Assembly: GCA_965247175.1 (NCBI GenBank)
Contig: OZ252006.1
Location: 3,782,001 to 3,846,000 of the forward strand
From: JANQMX01 sp965247175
GTDB taxonomy: Bacteria; Pseudomonadota; Alphaproteobacteria; Kiloniellales; DSM-21159
Reading direction: 5' to 3'
Length of the DNA stretch: 64,000 nt
Each line of letters begins with the position of its first letter. Position 1 is the first letter of the stretch. Below the pieces are notes generated by a model. That model made no database searches. It was given only the letters and a program-made list of their open reading frames with translations, and was not told where the DNA came from. The translations under genes and the position numbers were made by a program. Positions 49,767-57,427 of this stretch are shown in pieces.

Positions 49767-51017
49767 TCAGGGGAAGATCTCTACGACAAAGCGCTCGGTG
49801 GGAACGCCTGCCGCTGCCAGGAACTGCTCCAGGGTCACGCCCTTGGCGCTGGCGAAGAGCTGGTCGCCCTTGCGGTCGTCGCCTTCCGCGTAGGATTGGA
49901 AGATGCGGGCGTTCTCCGCCGTATCGGCGAGCTGATAGCGGGTGGCGAAATCGCGCCAGTTCCGCGTGGCGTTCAGGCAGGGCCTGTAGGAATAGGGATT
50001 GTGCTGGCAGGGCTCCGCCTCGAGACCCTGGGCGCTGTCGCTACTGCCGAGGGAGGCGACCTCGTCGCTCAAGGCCGAAGGGCGATAGGCATAGGCTGGA
50101 ACCGGCAGGCCCTTCGAACGGGCGTAGATCGCATCCGCCTTCTGGAAGTCGCCTTGGGCATAGGAACTGAACATGTTGGCGATGCGCCGGTTGTTCGGCA
50201 GGCCGTGGCGGGCGACGAACGACTTGAAGCGCTTCAGGACGTCGGGGCAGGGCCGCGGGCCGTAGGGGTCTAGGTCGCAGCCGACCTCCGAGCCGACATG
50301 GGCGCCGCCGAGGTTCATGTTGCGCACCTCGTCGTGGAGGGCGAAAGCGCTGGTGCTGCTCGGCGCGGGCAGCCCGCGCGCCTCGGCCATCAGACGATCG
50401 CCAACAGCTTTGTCGTGATGCTTGTAGGCCTGCAGGATGGCGGCCGTCTCGGGATCGGCCTGCAGGCCGTGAACCTTGGCGAACTCGTCGAGCAGCCGTT
50501 TGGCGTCGACGCAGGGCTTGGTGGCATAGATGTTGTAGATGCAACCCTTGCCCTGGTCGCCGAGAAAGCCGCCGCGGCGTTTGCCGTCGCGCGGGACCGG
50601 GCCGTGGTTGACGATCACAAGCTGGCCGCCCTGTTCCTTGAGCTCGAAGAGCCCGCGGTAGGCCTGTCCGGTCCACCATTGCCGGCTGCTCTCGAAATAG
50701 ATGATGAGAAAGAGGCTGTCGCCCGTCGCGTCGTGAAACGTCCAGCTCAGGTTGGCCACATTGCTTGGGCTGTTCGTTGCGTTCGGCGCCAGCCTGTGCA
50801 CGTCGTTGTATTTGCCGAGGTGATCGAGAAAGTCTCTCTCGTTGTCGTCGAAGTAGGACTCGAAAGCCGCCTCATCCTGCGGCAGATCCAGGGCCGCGGC
50901 CGGCGCCGAGAGGCCGAAAGACAGCAGTCCGACGAGAGCCAGGCACCGCAGCGCCTCGTGGCATCGCGCCAGCCTGCGGCCTAAAGCTGTTTCGCTGCCG
51001 TCTCGCTTGACGCGCAT
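49767..51017 (-). CDS. Secreted protein with three Cys-paired tandem repeats
   Basis: This 416-residue protein has a signal peptide (hydrophobic core 'CLALVGLLSFGLSAPAAALDL', cleavage near residue 43). The mature part has an N-terminal region containing 'FLIIYFESSRQWWTG' and 'RGLFELKEQGGQLVIVNHG', then three repeats each opened by an 11-residue signature Cys-x4-Tyr-x3-Pro-Cys: CIYNIYATKPC, CDLDPYGPRPC and CQHNPYSYRPC. Each repeat continues with a helical segment and an Ala/Gly-rich 'A(R/S)(A/S)KG(L/V)' end. The paired cysteines suggest disulfide-stabilised periplasmic or surface modules. No known family was recognised. The ATG at 51017 was chosen for signal-peptide fit. Confidence 0.75.
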   Translation of the reverse strand: MRVKRDGSETALGRRLARCHEALRCLALVGLLSFGLSAPAAALDLPQDEAAFESYFDDNERDFLDHLGKYNDVHRLAPNATNSPSNVANLSWTFHDATGDSLFLIIYFESSRQWWTGQAYRGLFELKEQGGQLVIVNHGPVPRDGKRRGGFLGDQGKGCIYNIYATKPCVDAKRLLDEFAKVHGLQADPETAAILQAYKHHDKAVGDRLMAEARGLPAPSSTSAFALHDEVRNMNLGGAHVGSEVGCDLDPYGPRPCPDVLKRFKSFVARHGLPNNRRIANMFSSYAQGDFQKADAIYARSKGLPVPAYAYRPSALSDEVASLGSSDSAQGLEAEPCQHNPYSYRPCLNATRNWRDFATRYQLADTAENARIFQSYAEGDDRKGDQLFASAKGVTLEQFLAAAGVPTERFVVEIFP

Positions 51018-51308
51018 TGCTGCCACTTCCCTCTGGTCCCCAAGGCGACAACACCCCGTCAGCGCCCTTGACAACTATAGCGCAACTGGACGCTCCACGG
51101 AACCGAACATTGGGCCGGCTCGGCTGGCCCGGGCTGATAAAAGTAATCAGCGGGCGAACTCTGCTGCCGATTAACCTAAATATTATGCAAAATGGCCGAG
51201 AAAAGCCGGAAAGTGTCGCATTTTGTTGTTGAACGAAATTGTAACATACACGAAATTTAAAGGGTCACCTCGGAATAGAAGTATGAGGTGAAGTGAAGGG
51301 CTAGAGAG
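51018..51308. other. Intergenic region, AT-rich core, no gene seen
   Basis: This 291-base gap separates the divergent secreted-protein and DUF4170 genes. Its middle (51160-51280) is AT-rich, and TTGACAACTATAG appears at 51068-51080 without a convincing -10 partner at standard spacing. No tRNA, hairpin or small ORF with ribosome site was found. It presumably contains two divergent promoters. Confidence 0.6.
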
Positions 51309-51521
51309 ATGCAACAGTACTGGGTGGTCGGGGGCGAGTACAAAGACACGCGCTTCGATCGAATCCTCGATGGGCATGAGGAGTGGTTCGGCCCCTTTCG
51401 CAGCTACGAAGAGGCGAAGAAGGAGTGGTCGAAGCACGCGTGGCAGTCGGTGGACGACTGCCATGTCCGCTACCGCATCGAGGCGATCGACAAGGACGTG
51501 CCGCCTCCCTGTACAGACTGA
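51309..51521 (+). CDS. DUF4170 protein
   Basis: This 70-residue protein matches DUF4170, a small alphaproteobacterial family. The signature is 'YWVVGGEYKDTRFDRI' at the start, then 'EEWFGPFRSYEEAKKEWSKHAW' and 'VDDCHVRYRIEAID'. It is a small alpha/beta protein with a conserved aromatic core ('WFGPF'). No function is known. AGAGAG precedes the ATG. The GGCT-like gene follows 18 bases downstream, probably in one operon. Confidence 0.9.
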   Translation: MQQYWVVGGEYKDTRFDRILDGHEEWFGPFRSYEEAKKEWSKHAWQSVDDCHVRYRIEAIDKDVPPPCTD

Positions 51522-51539
51522 CATGGCTCGCTAGACGCG

Positions 51540-52295
51540 ATGCCGTGGCCGCTGCCGGCGGATGACGAAGGCCGCCTGGCGTTGGCAAAGGGTTACCCCT
51601 TTCCTGCGCCGCGCCGGTCCTACCTCTTCGCGCACGGACGCACGCGGCCGATTGAAGAAGCCCACTACGATGACCGCACGCCGGTCATCGCCCACGGCTC
51701 CAACCGCTCACCGCAACAGCTCGCCCGCAAATTCGACGGATACGACGGCCGTGACGGCGAGATTCCCGTCACCTACGGCTGGCTCGCCGACTACGACGTG
51801 GTCTACTCGGCCCACGTGACCAACTACGGCGCCATCGCTTCCAACCTGCACCACAGCCCGGGCTGCCATGTGCGCATCGCCGTGACGTGGCTCACCGCGC
51901 GGCAGCTCGATCGCATGCATGCGACCGAAGGCGCCAACTACCCCTTCGGCCGCTTCACCGAGGTCGCTATCGACAAAGAGGCGGGCCCGGGCCCAAGCAT
52001 GAGCGAAGCGCGGATCTACATCAGCCGGCACGGCTGCCTGCAGCACGCCGGCGCGCCGATCGGCCTCGCCGCGCTGGAGAACCGCAGCCGGGCCTACGGG
52101 ACGCTGGCGCAGCTCGATGCCCTGGCCCTTGTCCGCGACCGCTATCACGCGGAAGAGGAGCTCGACCGCCACATCCTGCGCAACATCGCCGAGGCCAAGC
52201 GGCGGCAGGCTCTGATCGCACGCATGGCGGCGGAGGCTACGCCGAGCCACGTCCCTCACTTTAGTGTCCTGGACGACGAGCTCGGCGACGGCTAG
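51540..52295 (+). CDS. Gamma-glutamylcyclotransferase-like hypothetical protein
   Basis: This 251-residue protein shows partial similarity to the gamma-glutamylcyclotransferase/AIG2 fold: the phosphate-loop-like 'PVIAHGSNRSPQQLARKF' (cf. YGSN-L) near residue 50, then 'VTYGWLADYDVVYSAHV' and a catalytic-Glu-type segment 'RMHATEGANYPFGRFTEVAID' (L-D-x2-E-G-x5-Y pattern). The C-terminus is helical and charged. Substrate unknown; gamma-glutamyl peptides or gamma-glutamylamines are the family's substrates. It is the second gene after DUF4170 and precedes a carboxylesterase by 36 bases. Confidence 0.55.
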   Translation: MPWPLPADDEGRLALAKGYPFPAPRRSYLFAHGRTRPIEEAHYDDRTPVIAHGSNRSPQQLARKFDGYDGRDGEIPVTYGWLADYDVVYSAHVTNYGAIASNLHHSPGCHVRIAVTWLTARQLDRMHATEGANYPFGRFTEVAIDKEAGPGPSMSEARIYISRHGCLQHAGAPIGLAALENRSRAYGTLAQLDALALVRDRYHAEEELDRHILRNIAEAKRRQALIARMAAEATPSHVPHFSVLDDELGDG

Positions 52296-52331
52296 ATCCA
52301 GCGGGTTGGCGCGACCTCGCAGGATTTCGAC

Positions 52332-53030
52332 ATGGACGATTTGACAGGACAGCCGCAAGACGGGCTGCAGCCACTCGACGGGCCGCGCCATGGCCCTGCG
52401 AGCGGCGAGCCCGCCAAACAGCTCATCGTGTTGCTGCATGGCCTGGGCGCCGACGGCAACGACCTGATCTCGCTTGCGCCTCTGCTCGGCCAGGTGTTGC
52501 CGGACGCCGCCTTCGTCTCCCCCAACGCACCCTATGCCTGCGACATGGCGCCTTTCGGCCGGCAGTGGTTCAGCCTGCAGGACCGGTCGCCCGAGGCGAT
52601 GTACGCCGGCGCCGAGCGGGCGCGGCCCCTCCTGGCAGCTTTCCTCGAGCAGGAACTGGCGCGCCACGGTCTCGGCATGAAGGCGCTGGCGCTGCTCGGT
52701 TTCAGCCAGGGCACCATGATGTCCCTGCACACGGCCTTGCGCATGGCCGAGCCCGTGGCCGCTATTCTCGGCTACTCAGGATTGCTGATCGCGCCGGACC
52801 GCCTGGCGGCCGAGATCACCGTCCGCCCGCCCGTGCTCCTGGTGCACGGCAGCGCCGACGAGGTCGTGCCGGCGCTCTCCATGCCGGCGGCCGAGCTGGC
52901 GCTCACGGAGGCCTCCGTCCCCGTGCAAACGCTGCTCTGCCGAGGCCTGGGCCATTCCATCGACGAAGAGGGTTTGCGCGCCGGCGTCGGCTTCCTGCAG
53001 GGCGCCCTTTCCGGGGCGCAAGACGGCTAG
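52332..53030 (+). CDS. Phospholipase/carboxylesterase family alpha/beta hydrolase
   Basis: This 232-residue esterase has the YpfH/YjfP-type features: oxyanion strand 'LIVLLHGLGADGNDLISLAPLLG' near residue 31, nucleophile 'LLGFSQGTMMSL' (Ser near 122, G-F-S-Q-G), catalytic Asp region 'LVHGSADEVVPALSM' near 178 and His in 'RGLGHSIDEEG' near 208. These acyl hydrolases cleave thioesters or short carboxylic esters. The N-terminus 30 residues are variable. It is the last gene of the DUF4170-GGCT-esterase set. Confidence 0.92.
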   Translation: MDDLTGQPQDGLQPLDGPRHGPASGEPAKQLIVLLHGLGADGNDLISLAPLLGQVLPDAAFVSPNAPYACDMAPFGRQWFSLQDRSPEAMYAGAERARPLLAAFLEQELARHGLGMKALALLGFSQGTMMSLHTALRMAEPVAAILGYSGLLIAPDRLAAEITVRPPVLLVHGSADEVVPALSMPAAELALTEASVPVQTLLCRGLGHSIDEEGLRAGVGFLQGALSGAQDG

Positions 53031-53240
53031 TGCCAGCGGGCGCGTCGCTCCGCCGCGCGCGCAGAGTCTTGAGCTTGCCACGTTCTGCAAATATCCTCCC
53101 GGCAATGTTATGGTTGAGTGAAATCTCAATCTGTTCGAGTCCCAACATCTTGTGTTGAGATTCGGGCCGGACTATACGGGGCCTCAAGATGCAGTACCCG
53201 AAGTCGCAGGTGGTCTTATAGTGGAGATGGAGGGCTAACG

Positions 53241-53798
53241 GTGTCGATCGCCCAGGCGCACCCGGCCTTGGTCCTAAATGCGGACTTTCGACCGCTGAGC
53301 TATTTCCCGCTGTCGCTTTGGTCGTGGCAGGAAGCCATCAAGGCCGTCTTCCTCGACCGCGTGAACGTGCTCTCCGAATATGATCGGACGGTGCGCTCGC
53401 CTTCCTTCGAGATGCAGCTGCCCAGCGTCATCGCGCTGAAGGAGTATGTGCATCTGGACCGGCGGCCGGCCTTCACCCGTTTCAATGTCTTCCTGCGCGA
53501 CCGCTTCCACTGCCAATACTGCGGCGACCGCTTCCGCACTGAGGACCTGACCTTCGATCACGTGGTGCCGCGCTCCCGTGGAGGCCGCACCACTTGGACG
53601 AATATCGTCACCGCCTGTCAGTCCTGTAATCTCGATAAAGGCAACCGGCTTCCTGGCGAAACCGGCATGTTCCCGAGGACGCGACCTGTCCAGCCTAGCA
53701 CGTTCCAATTGCAGGAAAATGGGCGGGCTTTCCCGCCTAATTTTTTGCACGAAAGCTGGAACGACTTCCTCTATTGGGACAGCGAGCTGGAGTCCTAG
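53241..53798 (+). CDS. HNH endonuclease domain protein
   Basis: This 185-residue protein has a small N-terminal region ('PALVLNADFRPLSYFPLSLWSWQEAIKAVFLDRV', in part) and an HNH nuclease domain: zinc-type 'CQYCGDRF', motif 'TFDHVVPRSRGGRTTWTNIVTACQSCNLDKGNR' (His-Asn-His positions; two CxxC pairs). This is the standard chromosomal HNH family found widely in alphaproteobacteria near housekeeping genes, not restriction-like. GTG at 53241 was chosen because the frame upstream to 53118 lacks a ribosome site. It precedes rmuC by 97 bases. Confidence 0.9.
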   Translation: MSIAQAHPALVLNADFRPLSYFPLSLWSWQEAIKAVFLDRVNVLSEYDRTVRSPSFEMQLPSVIALKEYVHLDRRPAFTRFNVFLRDRFHCQYCGDRFRTEDLTFDHVVPRSRGGRTTWTNIVTACQSCNLDKGNRLPGETGMFPRTRPVQPSTFQLQENGRAFPPNFLHESWNDFLYWDSELES

Positions 53799-53895
53799 GT
53801 CGCGCCGGGGTCGCCCTCACGGCCCTGTGGTCTTGCAGACACAAAACGCGAACATCTGCGCTGTCCGACTCGGCGTTGGCTGCTAGCGTCGCGCT

Positions 53896-55089
53896 ATGAC
53901 GAGCGACCGACTGGCCGATCTTTTCGCGCAGGGCGACCCGCTGATCCTGATCGCCGCCGCGGCCGTGCTGTTGGGCGGCTTCTGGCTCGCCCGGCGCTTG
54001 GCCCAGCTCTCGGCTGACAAGCGCGCCTCCGAGCAGGCCCTGCAGGAGTCGGCGCGCTTGTCGGAGGAGCGGGCAGCGGAAACCGAGCTGCGCCTCAAGA
54101 TGATGGCAGAGCAGCAGGCGACGCAGCAGAGCCAGCTCATCGAGGCCCTGCGCCGGCAGGAGCGGGCCATCGGCCAGTCGCTCGACCAGCGCATCAACGG
54201 CTTCGCCCGTCAGGTCAACGACCGCTTGCACCAGACCTCGAGCCAGCAGAGCACGACCCTCAACGAGCTGCGCGAGCGGCTGGCGGTGATCGACCGGGCC
54301 CAGCGCAACATCACCGAGCTCTCGAGCCAGGTGAACGGCCTGCAGGACATTCTCTCCAACAAGCAGGCGCGCGGCGCCTTCGGCGAAGTGCAGTTGCGCG
54401 ACATCGTCTCCAGCGTGCTGCCGCCTTCGGCCTACGTCTTCCATCCCAAGATGGCCGACGGCAAGGTGCCGGACTGCCTGCTGCAGCTTCCCAACCCGCC
54501 GGGGCCGATCGTCATCGACGCCAAGTTCCCGCTGGAAAGCTACAAGGCGCTGGCGGAGGCCGCCGACGATGCGGCCCGCCTGCAGGCCTCCCGCAGTTTC
54601 GCCCAGGACCTGAAGAAGCACATCAAGGACATCGCCGAGAAGTACATACGGCCCGGCGAGACGGCGGACTCGGCGCTGATGTTCCTGCCCAGCGAGGCGG
54701 TCTATGCCGAGCTGCACGCGAACTTCTCCGGCCTGGTCGAGGAGTCCTTCCGGCAGCGTGTCTGGATCGTCTCGCCGACCACGCTGATGGCCACGCTCAA
54801 CACCGTACGCGCCATCCTGCGCGACCTGCACATACAGGAGCAGGCGGGCGCCATCCGGACGGAGGTCGAGCGCCTGCTGGCCGACGTCACGCGCCTGGGC
54901 GACCGGGTGCAGCGGCTGGAAGGCCATTTCGATCAGGCCGGCCGGGACATCCGCGAGATCCGCATCTCGGCCGATAAGATCTCCAAACGCGGCCTGCGCC
55001 TCACTGACCTGGAGCTGGAGGAGGTCGCCGCCGAGCTGCCCGAGCCGGCCGTCGGCCCGCGCCTGGTCGAGAAGACGCCTGCGGAGTGA
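53896..55089 (+). CDS. rmuC: DNA recombination protein RmuC
   Basis: RmuC limits DNA inversions and palindrome-linked rearrangements and is a predicted nuclease-like membrane-anchored protein. The 397-residue protein has an N-terminal transmembrane helix (residues 15-35), a long coiled coil (35-150; 'QQATQQSQLIEALRRQERAIG') and an RmuC nuclease-related domain (155-370; 'KQARGAFGEVQLRDIVSSVLPPSAYVF', 'IVIDAKFPLESYKAL', 'LMFLPSEAVYAELHANF' in parts). A type A hairpin element follows directly. RmuC's known link to inversion at short inverted repeats makes this position notable; see findings. Confidence 0.93.
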   Translation: MTSDRLADLFAQGDPLILIAAAAVLLGGFWLARRLAQLSADKRASEQALQESARLSEERAAETELRLKMMAEQQATQQSQLIEALRRQERAIGQSLDQRINGFARQVNDRLHQTSSQQSTTLNELRERLAVIDRAQRNITELSSQVNGLQDILSNKQARGAFGEVQLRDIVSSVLPPSAYVFHPKMADGKVPDCLLQLPNPPGPIVIDAKFPLESYKALAEAADDAARLQASRSFAQDLKKHIKDIAEKYIRPGETADSALMFLPSEAVYAELHANFSGLVEESFRQRVWIVSPTTLMATLNTVRAILRDLHIQEQAGAIRTEVERLLADVTRLGDRVQRLEGHFDQAGRDIREIRISADKISKRGLRLTDLELEEVAAELPEPAVGPRLVEKTPAE

Positions 55090-55092
55090 GTT

Positions 55093-55250
55093 TTTTTGGC
55101 GCGGCGGCGCCAGATTGGCTCGGTGTCTCTTCGCGGAGCCGCGCCGTTCTGTTCCGTCCCACTCCCCCACCCGGCCACCCACGGAATTGTGGACAGTGGG
55201 GTGGCCGGGTGGGGGAGTGGGACGGAACAGTGCAGCGCCGAAGGCGCCCA
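55093..55250. repeat. Long-hairpin element, type A, copy 2 (opposite orientation)
   Basis: The arms (55149-55179 and 55200-55230) are identical to those of copy 1 at 9.7 kb and form a perfect 31-bp inverted repeat. The 20-base loop (55180-55199) is the exact reverse complement of the copy 1 loop. The left flank TTTGGCGCGGCGGCGCC... (55094 on) matches the reverse complement of the copy 1 right flank, and the right flank AGCGCCGAAGGCGC matches its left hairpin. So the whole element, not just its loop, is inverted. It lies directly after rmuC. Confidence 0.9.
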
Positions 55251-55392
55251 ACAAAGAGCCCAACGCCACGTTCTCGCCCAAAGCGGGCCGCTAGACTTGG
55301 TCCTGACAAAAGCGTGACCGACAGGGGCTTCGGCTTCTGTTATGATCCCGCTTCCCTGCTCCTGCGGGGCCGCACCGCGAAGAGAGACCGCC

Positions 55393-55908
55393 ATGCGCCG
55401 CTGCTTCCTTGCCCTGATTGCCGGACTGTTGATCGTTCTGGCCGCGCCCGATAGCCAAGCCCTGAGCGTCGATGAGATGGGCGACGTGGTGCAGCGCCTC
55501 GATCCCGAAGCCCAGGGCGGCGAGAGCTATTGGCGATTCAAGATCGAAGGGGTCAGCCTGACCCTGGTCTTCGATGAGGGCCGGGACCGCATGCGGGTGA
55601 TCGCCGTGATCGCGCCGGTCAACCAGTTGACGCCGGAGCAGATCGTGCGCTGCCTGCAGGCCAACTTCGATTCCGCCCTCGATGCCCGCTATGCGCTGGC
55701 CCAAGGCGTGCTGTGGAGCGCCTTCATCCACCCGCTCGGCAGTCTCGACCGGGAGGAGCTGATCTCCGGCATCGGACAGACGGTCAACCTGGTGAACTCC
55801 TTCGGAACCACCTACTCGTCCGGCGCGCTGGTCTATGGTGGCGGAGACAGTCAGCGTCTGCAGCGCGAGCTGATCGACAAGCTCTTGGAGCGCGGCCAGC
55901 CGATTTAG
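55393..55908 (+). CDS. Secreted protein resembling type III secretion chaperone/YbjN fold
   Basis: This 171-residue protein has a signal peptide (residues 1-22, 'CFLALIAGLLIVLAAP', cleavage near SQA) and a mature domain that resembles the CesT/YbjN alpha/beta sandwich: 'SVDEMGDVVQRLDPEAQGGESYWRFKIEGVSLTLVFDEGRDRMRVIAVI' (in part), helix 'TPEQIVRCLQANFDSALDARYALAQGVLWSAFIHPLG'. The fold is also found in type III chaperones, but no secretion system is in the window and the protein is exported, so it is not a chaperone as such. It lies between two hairpin elements and converges on the DUF3095 gene. Confidence 0.6.
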   Translation: MRRCFLALIAGLLIVLAAPDSQALSVDEMGDVVQRLDPEAQGGESYWRFKIEGVSLTLVFDEGRDRMRVIAVIAPVNQLTPEQIVRCLQANFDSALDARYALAQGVLWSAFIHPLGSLDREELISGIGQTVNLVNSFGTTYSSGALVYGGGDSQRLQRELIDKLLERGQPI

Positions 55909-55930
55909 CTTTTCCCGCTGACGCGGGGCA

Positions 55931-55979
55931 CTGTTCCGTCCCCGCTTCGCGCCTCGCTACGCGAGCCCCCACCCGGCCG
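55931..55979. repeat. Interrupted fragment of a type A hairpin arm
   Basis: CTGTTCCGTCCC (55931-55942), the beginning of the type A arm, is followed by a 22-base insert GCTTCGCGCCTCGCTACGCGAG and then CCCCACCCGGCC, the continuation of the arm. The insert is itself palindrome-like (CTCG...CGAG). No right arm follows. It adjoins the type B copy 2 and looks like the remnant of a third type A copy. Confidence 0.7.
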
Positions 55980-55997
55980 CAAGGTTCTGCTTTACAT

Positions 55998-56095
55998 CGG
56001 TGCCGGCCCGCACCCCCGCCCGACCAACCCATGCCATGGTACCCTAGTGGGTTGGTCGGGCGGGGGTGCGGGCTGGTGCCGTACGGCGCGCCAGC
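55998..56095. repeat. Long-hairpin element, type B, copy 2 (opposite orientation)
   Basis: The 34-base arms (55998-56031 and 56048-56081) enclose a 16-base loop (56032-56047) that is the exact reverse complement of the loop in copy 1. Three outer base pairs differ from perfect pairing, but each is G-U in plus-strand RNA, so the RNA hairpin is preserved (A-C mismatches on the minus strand). A small hairpin GGCGC-GCCA-GCGCC (56085 on) follows. The element occupies the gap between the convergent secreted protein gene and the DUF3095 gene. Confidence 0.9.
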
Positions 56096-56097
56096 GC

Positions 56098-57279
56098 CTA
56101 CGAAGACATCCCTTCCTTCATCTGCGCCTTGAGCTGGAGTGCGGCTCGGGCGTAGCCGCCCTCGGCGCCGTCCAGGAAGTGCATGTGGTCGTGGGTCAGG
56201 GGCGAGGGGACGATGCAGGTCATCAGCGCCGCCGACTGCTCCCAAAGGCCGTAGGCCAAGACGCCGCGCTGATGCGCCTCTTCCAGCAAGTCCTTCGCCT
56301 TGGCCAGTACGTCGGGCCCGCAGTCCACGGTCATGCGCAGCATATCGTCGAACTTGCGGAAGTCGGTGTTGGCCGCCGTGTTGGTGCGGTAGGCGAGAGG
56401 GTCGAAGCCGGCCACTTTCCACTTGGTCTTGTCGAGCACCCAGGCGATCAGGGTGATCAGCCAAATCTTGCGCTTCTGCTTGCCGAGCGCTGTGTCGCCG
56501 CTGCGGCTGGCGCGGGCTTCCAGCTCCAGGCCGGCCGGAGGCCAGTTGAAGCCCGGGCCGATGGGTGGCACCGGATGGCCGCCGCGCTCGTAGCGGCCGA
56601 TCAGCGCGACAAGCTGGCGGGTTACCGCGACGAAGCCCGGGTCTTCGGCCGAGCCCAAGGGCGCGACCAGCAGCGAAAGGATGCAGCCGCGCGTCTCTTC
56701 GATCGGCGTCCAGCGGCAGGAGAGACCCGTGAGGTCCGGCCGCGCGCCGGGCGGCGCCATCGGGATGGCGTAGGCATCGCGCTTCATCTGCTCTTCGGCC
56801 CAGGCCAGGCCGCGGCCCGCGAACATGGCGTAGCAGACATTGTCGGAGGCTGCGAAGCGCGCCATCAGCACGTCATGCCCGGCGGCGCGGACGTCGTCGA
56901 CCGGAACCATGGCGGTGCGCAGTTCGAGCCCCAGCTCTTCCTCGACCCAGCGGGCGGTGCGGGCCAAAGCCTCGCGGGTGGCCTCGGCATCCTCCGCCGG
57001 CACCGCCAGGCTGGCGCCGTCGCCGCCGAAGACGAAGGGGAAGTTACGGTGGCCGACGGCGTTCATCACGGCCGAGATCGCCGTGGCACCCGCCATGTTG
57101 ACCCGCTTGTATTGCCCGGCCTCGATGGCCTTGGTCGAGCCCACCACATCGGTCAGGCCCAGCCACCAGCCTGCCGGCAAAGGCCGGTAGACCTTGGCAT
57201 CGACCACCTGAGCAAAGTCATAAAAGGGCGCCGTCCCGAGATAGAAGCCCTCGGACTCCCTGCCGTCCGTCCCGTCCAT
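56098..57279 (-). CDS. DUF3095 domain protein (nucleotidyl-cyclase-like)
   Basis: This 393-residue protein matches DUF3095. Its N-terminal half has cyclase-like elements: 'WLGLTDVVGSTKAIEAGQYKRVNMAGATAISAVM' (Asp near 44 in a metal-1 position) and 'FVFGGDGASLAVPAEDAE' (GGD with second Asp near 90), as in class III nucleotidyl cyclases. The C-terminal half ('WVLDKTKWKVAGFDPLAYRTNTAANTDFRKFDDMLRMTVDC' in part) is family specific. Cyclic-nucleotide synthesis is plausible but not demonstrated. It is a single gene after a hairpin element; the uncharacterised gene at 57.4 kb lies 148 bases upstream. Confidence 0.8.
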   Translation of the reverse strand: MDGTDGRESEGFYLGTAPFYDFAQVVDAKVYRPLPAGWWLGLTDVVGSTKAIEAGQYKRVNMAGATAISAVMNAVGHRNFPFVFGGDGASLAVPAEDAEATREALARTARWVEEELGLELRTAMVPVDDVRAAGHDVLMARFAASDNVCYAMFAGRGLAWAEEQMKRDAYAIPMAPPGARPDLTGLSCRWTPIEETRGCILSLLVAPLGSAEDPGFVAVTRQLVALIGRYERGGHPVPPIGPGFNWPPAGLELEARASRSGDTALGKQKRKIWLITLIAWVLDKTKWKVAGFDPLAYRTNTAANTDFRKFDDMLRMTVDCGPDVLAKAKDLLEEAHQRGVLAYGLWEQSAALMTCIVPSPLTHDHMHFLDGAEGGYARAALQLKAQMKEGMSS

Positions 57280-57427
57280 GGCCCGCTCCCGTCCTCCCCG
57301 ACGTTTTGAGGGTTATACGGTCCTCAACTGCTATTTGGGGGCTGGGCTTCGCAGGTTGTGTGATCAGGCTCGCAATCCCGGCACCGCTGCGCCGCCTGAG
57401 CGATAATCGAACAGCGCGGTGGCGGCT

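Noticed and set aside
53241..53798. Restriction-modification or mobile HNH nuclease
   Set aside because: No methyltransferase, specificity subunit or phage gene is adjacent; the protein matches the ordinary chromosomal HNH family beside rmuC.
55393..55908. Type III secretion chaperone
   Set aside because: The fold resembles CesT/YbjN, but the protein has a signal peptide and no secretion genes are present.
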